Shown one piece after another: positions 7,412 to 11,615 of a stretch of 11,615 bases of DNA. The notes under the pieces were generated by a model. The model saw only the letters and a program-made list of their open reading frames with translations. It was not told where the DNA came from and made no database searches. A program made the position numbers and the translations under genes. Position 1 is the stretch's first letter. Each line of letters starts with the position of its first letter. Source of the DNA: an uncultured Lachnospiraceae bacterium (GTDB lineage: Bacteria > Bacillota > Clostridia > Lachnospirales > Lachnospiraceae); assembly GCA_910583965.1 (NCBI GenBank), contig CAJUAE010000101.1, positions 1-11,615 of the forward strand, read 5' to 3'.

Positions 7412-7454
7412 CATTACTTTAATGTTGTGTTATGGTTGATATGAGGAAGAAAAT

Positions 7455-8096
7455 ATGGAGAAATATTTGAAGAAAATCCTGTTTGCGCTGGTAGGTATTC
7501 TGATGGTAGGTGCTCTGAGCGGATGCACATCAGACAAGACAGTCAAAACATATCTGCAAGCGCTTCTGGATGCTTCTTATAAAAATGATTCCAGTGCATT
7601 TGTGGATATGAAACTTGGCAAAGCCGAGGAGGCACAAGCACTTTATATACAGGGAATTGATACAGGTGTCAGTGTTTTTTGTAGTAGAATGGGTATATCG
7701 GATGAATACAAAGAAGAATTTCGTCAGCTATATATGGAAATGCTAGGAAAAGTTCGATATACGGTTGATACTGCGGAGAAACAGAGTGATGGTTCTTATA
7801 TTGTATCGGTGACTTATGAAAAAATGCGTATTTTTGAGCCAGCATTGACACTGTATCAAGAGAAAGTTGCAGCGTTGGGAGATGCATGGAAAAATAGTGA
7901 CGACGTTCCTTCGGAAGAAGAAATTGTTGAGCGTGTGATTTTGGAATTTAAAGAGAGCATGGAGAAAGTATTATCTGAGGTAACTTACGAGGAGGCCGCC
8001 TCAATGAATGTTAAGATAGAACTTGAAGATAATGTCTATACGCCAAATGCGGAGGATATTATGGAATTAGAAAAAGCATTATTCGATGGGGAGTAA
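7455..8096 (+). CDS. Small lipoprotein, unknown function
   Basis: The 213-aa precursor begins MEKYLKK, followed by a hydrophobic stretch and the lipobox LSGC. Lipidation and cleavage would therefore occur at Cys24, leaving a membrane-anchored protein outside the cell. The mature part is acidic and mostly helical, and starts TSDKTVKTYLQALLDASYKN. That layout recalls small clostridial lipoproteins with a repeating "YLQALLDA.Y" helix, but no named family can be assigned safely. The ribosome site GAGGAAG (7443-7449) is 5 nt before the ATG. No strong promoter is visible between the terminator and the start; TTTTCA-17-TATGGT (7408-7436) is the best weak match. The next gene starts about 20 bp after its stop, so the two are probably co-transcribed. 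Confidence 0.88.
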   Translation: MEKYLKKILFALVGILMVGALSGCTSDKTVKTYLQALLDASYKNDSSAFVDMKLGKAEEAQALYIQGIDTGVSVFCSRMGISDEYKEEFRQLYMEMLGKVRYTVDTAEKQSDGSYIVSVTYEKMRIFEPALTLYQEKVAALGDAWKNSDDVPSEEEIVERVILEFKESMEKVLSEVTYEEAASMNVKIELEDNVYTPNAEDIMELEKALFDGE

Positions 8097-8115
8097 GTTG
8101 GGAGGTGCAATATTA

Positions 8116-9996
8116 TTGGAAGATCATATTAAAATTACAGAGATGCGATGTCCAAGTTGTGGTGGTCTTTTAAAGCTGCCAGAAGGAAATGTAAAGTCTA
8201 TTCAGTGTGAATATTGTGGCAATGAGTATGTTTTGGATATTCCAAAGCAGCAATCAGTCCCGCGCCAAATACCAGATTGGGAACCTGTGGCACCCCAGCC
8301 CAATGTTCCATCTTATAGTTCAAGTGCAATATGGTTTTGCATTGTGCTGTTTTTGGTTGGAATAGGAGGGGCAATTGCTTTTGGCAGATATAAAGAGACA
8401 CAGAAATATAAAAATATTGTACCGGAGCCAATACCTGTTCAACAGCCTCTCTATCCTTTTCTTGAGGAGGCAGCAACGGAAGAACAACTCTCTGGTATGT
8501 TAGGGCAGATGGTATCCATTGTATTTGGCAAGGATATAGAGAGTGTGACACAAGAAGAGTTGTCTCAGATTCAATGGATTGCAGACCGCAGCGACATTGA
8601 TTATCGTTATATTGGCTACAGCTTTGAAAATCCAATAGAAAACCCAGACGCAGTATTAAACTGGTTAGCATTTCCGGACCATAGTGAAAGTGGTTATGCA
8701 GGATTATATCAATTTCAGGGATTAAAAAGATTAGATACCAAAGAATCTCTTTCCCAGTGTAATTTGCAGGGAGTATCGCTTGAAAGTTTCTCTGCACCGA
8801 TACAATCATTGGAGGAAGCTGCGCAGGAATTTGAGAGCGCTGATAAAATTAAACAACTTACGATTAATAGTCGCATTGAAAATTTACAGGGATTAGAATT
8901 GTTTCCAAATGTAGAACAGCTTGTTTTAAATGCAGGTGCGTTAAATGATATTGATGCGGTAATTGTACTGCAGCATTTAAAATCGCTCACACTCAATAAC
9001 GCGGATACTGTTACGGACTTTGCAGTACTTGCATCTGTCGGAACGCTTGAGGAGTTGGTGATTGATTCAGAAAGCTTAAAATCATTAGATTTTTTAAAGA
9101 GAATGCCACAGCTAAAGCGTCTTGGACTTTTGAATGGCGCATTCTTTGATCTGAGTGGGCTTGAGGCGCTAGAGGGGCTTGAAGCGCTTACAATTGAAGA
9201 TTGTGATGAGCTGACGGACATGAGCAGTGTCACCAAACTTTTGACGTTGAAAGAGCTTTCTCTGGACCCGCCGTATAACTGTCCGCAGCCATCGCTTGGA
9301 GAACTTACAAATTTGCAGCGTCTGACCTTAAGGAGATTCGATTCCTGTCATTTTCTTTCTAAACTGATAAATCTTGAAACATTGTCCCTGCACAATTGTA
9401 CTTTGTCGTCCAATCTAGATTTGTCAGGACTAACCCGTTTGCGAAAATTGACTTGCGCTTCGCATTCTGGAGATATGTCATTGGATTTTATAAAAAGCCT
9501 TACTGCGCTGGAAGAAATTGACCTTGGCGGAATGGTAACTTACAAAGATATTTCGGCAGTCTTTGCACTGCCACAGCTAAAAAGTCTTGATATCAGCGGT
9601 ATGGAGGGTGAGATTAACTTTGATAAAATTTCGGAGAATCCCTCTTTACAAACACTTGAAATAGCCGGTGTGCAGCTCTATAAAAATGCGCGGGTATCGG
9701 GAGGCAATGGGATTGTAGACGTGTCCTGGGACGACGTGTATCTGGCAGATCATATGGATTTTATTGCGCATTTCCCTAATTTAAAAAAGTTAAATGTAGC
9801 AGACAATAAAATAAAGGACCTTGATTTTGCTGCAAGTCTTGTAAATTTGGAAGAGATTGACTTTTCAGACAATTATGTGTCAGATATGCATGTTCTATCA
9901 TCAATGCCCTCTCTGCGCCAGGTAAACTGCAAGGGAAATCCTATTAGTAATTTACGTGTTTTAGATGAGACACAGGTTAATATTATCAGTGATTAG
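8116..9996 (+). CDS. Zinc-ribbon / TM / leucine-rich-repeat protein
   Basis: This is a 626-aa protein in three parts. Residues 12-34 carry a zinc ribbon: CPSC (12-15) and CEYC (31-34). A Pro-rich linker leads to one membrane helix at about 71-89. From about residue 200 to the end there are roughly 17-20 leucine-rich repeats of about 20-23 residues (patterns such as LKSLTLNN, LEELVID, LKKLNVADNKI), forming a curved binding surface. LRRs of this type bind proteins; the ligand is unknown. Topology is uncertain: the zinc ribbon suggests a cytoplasmic N-terminus, yet the basic segment GRYKETQKYK follows the helix, and the LRR part has seven cysteines, which would favour a cytoplasmic C-terminus. 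The TTG start at 8116 is preferred because GGAGGT (8101-8106) is 9 nt upstream. An ATG at 8086 would overlap the lipoprotein gene by 11 bp and lacks a ribosome site. It is probably in one transcript with its neighbours. Confidence 0.85.
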   Translation: MEDHIKITEMRCPSCGGLLKLPEGNVKSIQCEYCGNEYVLDIPKQQSVPRQIPDWEPVAPQPNVPSYSSSAIWFCIVLFLVGIGGAIAFGRYKETQKYKNIVPEPIPVQQPLYPFLEEAATEEQLSGMLGQMVSIVFGKDIESVTQEELSQIQWIADRSDIDYRYIGYSFENPIENPDAVLNWLAFPDHSESGYAGLYQFQGLKRLDTKESLSQCNLQGVSLESFSAPIQSLEEAAQEFESADKIKQLTINSRIENLQGLELFPNVEQLVLNAGALNDIDAVIVLQHLKSLTLNNADTVTDFAVLASVGTLEELVIDSESLKSLDFLKRMPQLKRLGLLNGAFFDLSGLEALEGLEALTIEDCDELTDMSSVTKLLTLKELSLDPPYNCPQPSLGELTNLQRLTLRRFDSCHFLSKLINLETLSLHNCTLSSNLDLSGLTRLRKLTCASHSGDMSLDFIKSLTALEEIDLGGMVTYKDISAVFALPQLKSLDISGMEGEINFDKISENPSLQTLEIAGVQLYKNARVSGGNGIVDVSWDDVYLADHMDFIAHFPNLKKLNVADNKIKDLDFAASLVNLEEIDFSDNYVSDMHVLSSMPSLRQVNCKGNPISNLRVLDETQVNIISD

Positions 9997-10043
9997 AAAC
10001 TGGTGAAGAATAATTTTTCATAATTTTTAAAAGGAGTATTTTT

Positions 10044-10823
10044 ATGAGAATGGAATTGGATAAGGGATTGCAGAAAAAGGCTGTGCGGTATGGCAGTTTG
10101 CTCAAAGCCTACAGAACACAAGGCGGTCTGGGAATTGGAGCGGTAGCCGGTGGAATTATGTTGTTAATTCTGGGCATAATGCTTGCTGCTTTTACTGCAT
10201 TAATTGACAGTTTTCTTGGGATTATAATTTTTTTAGTACTGGGAGTGCCAGGGCTGAGTTTATGTTTTGTCGGCAATGCAAAGCACAAGAAAAGAGTGGA
10301 TACATATATTGATTTTTTTCAGCAGGATACAGGGTACAGTGCACAGGAAATTCAACAGGCAGATCAGGAGTTAATGCGTCCAGATGCGGTAAAAATTGGA
10401 AGCAAAATAGATGATGGGCGCAAGCAGGTGGTATATATCATCACAGAACATTATTTTCTGTCTGTGTGGGCGGTAAAAGGCTGTTATCTGCGAAAACTTG
10501 ATGATATTGTCGCTGCTTTTTATTCCAATGAGATTCCAGGAAATGGCGGTTATCGGCAAAGTCTGTTTATCATTACGCGACAGGATACAAAAAATCCAGG
10601 CGTTAAAAATCCTTATACTGGAAAGCAGTATTTGGGATTTGAGAATGGCATGTTAAGAATGCAGCGGGACTGTAAGAACGTCAGTTTGGAAGTGATTCAC
10701 GAAATGGTGAAAAGAGCGCCGCATATTATTACAAGCCAGTATATCTCTGTAAAGGGAATAAAATATAATCTGCTAAGTATGGATAATTGGCAGGAAGATT
10801 GGGCTAGAATTTTAGAGGAATAA
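10044..10823 (+). CDS. Two-TM membrane protein with cytosolic domain
   Basis: I do not recognise this 259-aa protein. A basic N-terminus (K11, K12, R15, K21, R24) is followed by two close membrane helices at about 29-53 and 57-77, then a basic KHKKR. Both ends should therefore be cytoplasmic, with the helices forming a hairpin. The remaining ~175 residues have an alternating beta pattern (QVVYIITEHYFLSVW, CYLRKLDDIVAAFY, SLFIITRQD) that resembles bacterial PH-like or YcxB-like membrane-associated domains. This is an impression, not an assignment. The start has AAGGAG (10031-10036) 7 nt upstream. It follows the LRR gene by 47 bp with no terminator between them, and is probably the last gene of that cluster. 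Confidence 0.82.
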   Translation: MRMELDKGLQKKAVRYGSLLKAYRTQGGLGIGAVAGGIMLLILGIMLAAFTALIDSFLGIIIFLVLGVPGLSLCFVGNAKHKKRVDTYIDFFQQDTGYSAQEIQQADQELMRPDAVKIGSKIDDGRKQVVYIITEHYFLSVWAVKGCYLRKLDDIVAAFYSNEIPGNGGYRQSLFIITRQDTKNPGVKNPYTGKQYLGFENGMLRMQRDCKNVSLEVIHEMVKRAPHIITSQYISVKGIKYNLLSMDNWQEDWARILEE

Positions 10824-10833
10824 AAGAATCGAA

Positions 10834-10854
10834 TGTTTTTGTCCTTATGGGCAG
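10834..10854. repeat. 21-bp direct repeat, left copy
   Basis: The sequence is TGTTTTTG, then TCCTTATGGGCAG. It matches 11595-11615 at 20 of 21 positions; the single difference (T at 10842, C at 11603) turns one G-C stem pair into a G-U pair. It holds a 5-bp hairpin with loop TTAT (10840-10844 with 10849-10853). The two copies bracket the GNAT gene. The T-run precedes rather than follows the hairpin, so it is not a terminator for the + strand. Confidence 0.75.
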
Positions 10855-10893
10855 GTTACAAGAGAAAAAGATATTGAACATGAGGTAATAGTT

Positions 10894-11346
10894 ATGGCTA
10901 TACAATACAGGAAATTAACGGAAAAAGAACTGGATAGATTTATAGAAATGAGAATCTGCCAACTGCGGGAAGAAGGTGCAACAGAAGATTTAGATTTAAA
11001 GCCTGCCTTAAGGGATTATTACAGTCGGCATATGGCAGATGGCACCTTTGTCTCTTGGCTGGCTGTTGATGAAGATAAAATTGTAGGGACAAGTGGAATG
11101 TCATTCGTTGAAAAACCGCCATATTTTGGATGTCCCAAGGGGAAAATAGGCTTACTTTCCAGTATGTTTACTTCTATTGATTATCGAAGGCAGGGAATTG
11201 CAAAAGAATTGTTGTCACGCGTTGTAAATGAGGCAAAAGAATATGGGTGTAGTAGCGTTCAAATTACAGCTTCAGATATGGGGGTATTATTGTATACTGA
11301 TTTTGGTTTTACAAAAAATAGTAATTTTATGCAATACCAGTTGTAG
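10894..11346 (+). CDS. GNAT-family N-acetyltransferase
   Basis: This is a 150-aa single-domain acetyl-CoA-dependent acyltransferase, full length for the fold. The acetyl-CoA pyrophosphate loop R/Q-x-x-G-x-G/A is present as RRQGIA, with the preceding beta-strand region LLSSMFTSIDY. The C-terminal LYTDFGF is the typical (Y)xxxGF segment of the fold. The substrate cannot be read from sequence; members act on antibiotics, polyamines, amino acids or protein N-termini. GAGG (10882-10885) lies 8 nt before the ATG. No promoter is visible between the 21-bp repeat and the start, so it may depend on upstream transcription. The gene lies in a 761-bp unit defined by direct repeats, with a long tail after it, which looks like a cassette rather than part of the membrane-protein cluster. 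Confidence 0.9.
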   Translation: MAIQYRKLTEKELDRFIEMRICQLREEGATEDLDLKPALRDYYSRHMADGTFVSWLAVDEDKIVGTSGMSFVEKPPYFGCPKGKIGLLSSMFTSIDYRRQGIAKELLSRVVNEAKEYGCSSVQITASDMGVLLYTDFGFTKNSNFMQYQL

Positions 11347-11347
11347 T

Positions 11348-11605
11348 TTATTCCTGTAATCTTCGAACATAGAGGAAGCTTCGCCCTTTGAGGTCTGCTA
11401 TTGCATAAGGCGCGGAAACCAGCACAATCCGTTCATGATGATTTCCTTAAATGAATTGAGTAGATCCCCAAGTGCGACAAATAACCCGAAAGCTGTTCAA
11501 ATCACAATCGGGATTTGCAGATGAATTTATAGAACTTTCCCTATTTTTCAAGGCTTTTAGAGCCTCATACAGTGAATTGCTATGTATTTTCCCTTGTTTT
11601 TGCCC
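11348..11605 (-). pseudogene. Possible decayed minus-strand reading frame
   Basis: On the minus strand one frame is open from 11605 to the TAA at 11350-11348, apart from a single internal TAA at 11449-11447 (52 codons, stop, 32 codons). The translation reads like real protein: EALKALKNRESSINSSANP before the stop and ERIVLVSAPYAIADLKG after it. There is no ATG or ribosome site, and a TAA lies just upstream at 11608-11606, so it cannot be translated as it stands. It may be a gene remnant, a conserved cassette tail, or chance. The + strand of this 269-bp stretch contains no gene. Confidence 0.25.
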
Positions 11606-11615
11606 TTATGGGCAG
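11595..11615. repeat. 21-bp direct repeat, right copy
   Basis: This is the second copy of the repeat at 10834-10854, with a perfect 5-bp stem TGCCC / GGGCA (11601-11605 with 11610-11614) around TTAT. The window stops at its last base, so what follows is unseen. That would be expected if an assembly broke at a repeat, or if another cassette begins here. Confidence 0.7.

Noticed and set aside
8086..8115. ATG at 8086 as start of the zinc-ribbon/LRR protein
   Set aside because: It overlaps the lipoprotein gene and lacks a ribosome site, whereas GGAGGT is well placed for the TTG at 8116. It cannot be fully excluded.
8198..9236. Long minus-strand open frames (203 and 173 codons) opposite the LRR gene
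   Set aside because: They lie wholly antisense to a convincing gene, lack ribosome sites, and their translations show no domain; repetitive LRR codon use explains their openness.
10834..11615. Integron attC sites
   Set aside because: Only the layout matches; the GTTRRRY core is absent and no integrase gene is present, so the unit is reported as cassette-like only.
1..11615. CRISPR array, tRNA or rRNA genes, insertion sequence
   Set aside because: No regularly spaced repeats, cloverleaf, rRNA-like sequence or transposase frame was found on reading both strands by eye.

Overview
The window comes from an AT-rich, low-GC Gram-positive anaerobe, most likely a Lachnospiraceae-type Clostridia. The basis is strong AGGAGG-like ribosome sites, TATAAT promoters, a lipobox lipoprotein, a clostridial-style glycogen phosphorylase, and a zinc-ribbon/LRR membrane protein of a kind common in that family. 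The family assignment is inference. All eight convincing genes lie on the + strand. No tRNA, rRNA, CRISPR array, transposase or integrase gene is visible.

Layout. (1) 1-207: a structured hairpin repeat (copy 1), then a promoter. (2) 214-1647: a cobalamin-binding radical SAM enzyme of unknown substrate. Its last codons are a second copy of the hairpin repeat, followed by two more strong hairpins (1665-1736). (3) 1763-3327: a promoter and nicotinate phosphoribosyltransferase (pncB, NAD salvage). (4) 3328-4726: a 190-bp regulatory gap and an unrecognised, highly charged coiled-coil protein. (5) 4766-7411: promoter, glycogen/maltodextrin phosphorylase (glgP) and an intrinsic terminator. (6) 7455-10823: a three-gene co-directional cluster made of a small lipoprotein, a zinc-ribbon/transmembrane/leucine-rich-repeat protein and a two-TM membrane protein with a cytosolic domain. 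(7) 10834-11615: a GNAT acetyltransferase bracketed by two near-identical 21-bp direct repeats 761 bp apart. A long non-coding tail follows it, in which a decayed minus-strand reading frame can be read. The window ends exactly at the end of the second repeat.

How the genes relate. pncB and glgP are ordinary metabolic genes with their own promoters, with no sign of shared function. The 7455-10823 cluster looks like a transcription unit and is the best candidate for an uncharacterised envelope-associated system. The most unusual DNA-level features are the hairpin repeats flanking the radical SAM gene and the cassette-like GNAT unit. In the hairpin repeats, stem bases change in compensating pairs and the second copy is translated as the protein C-terminus. 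Both features suggest mobile or recombinogenic units inserted between housekeeping genes.
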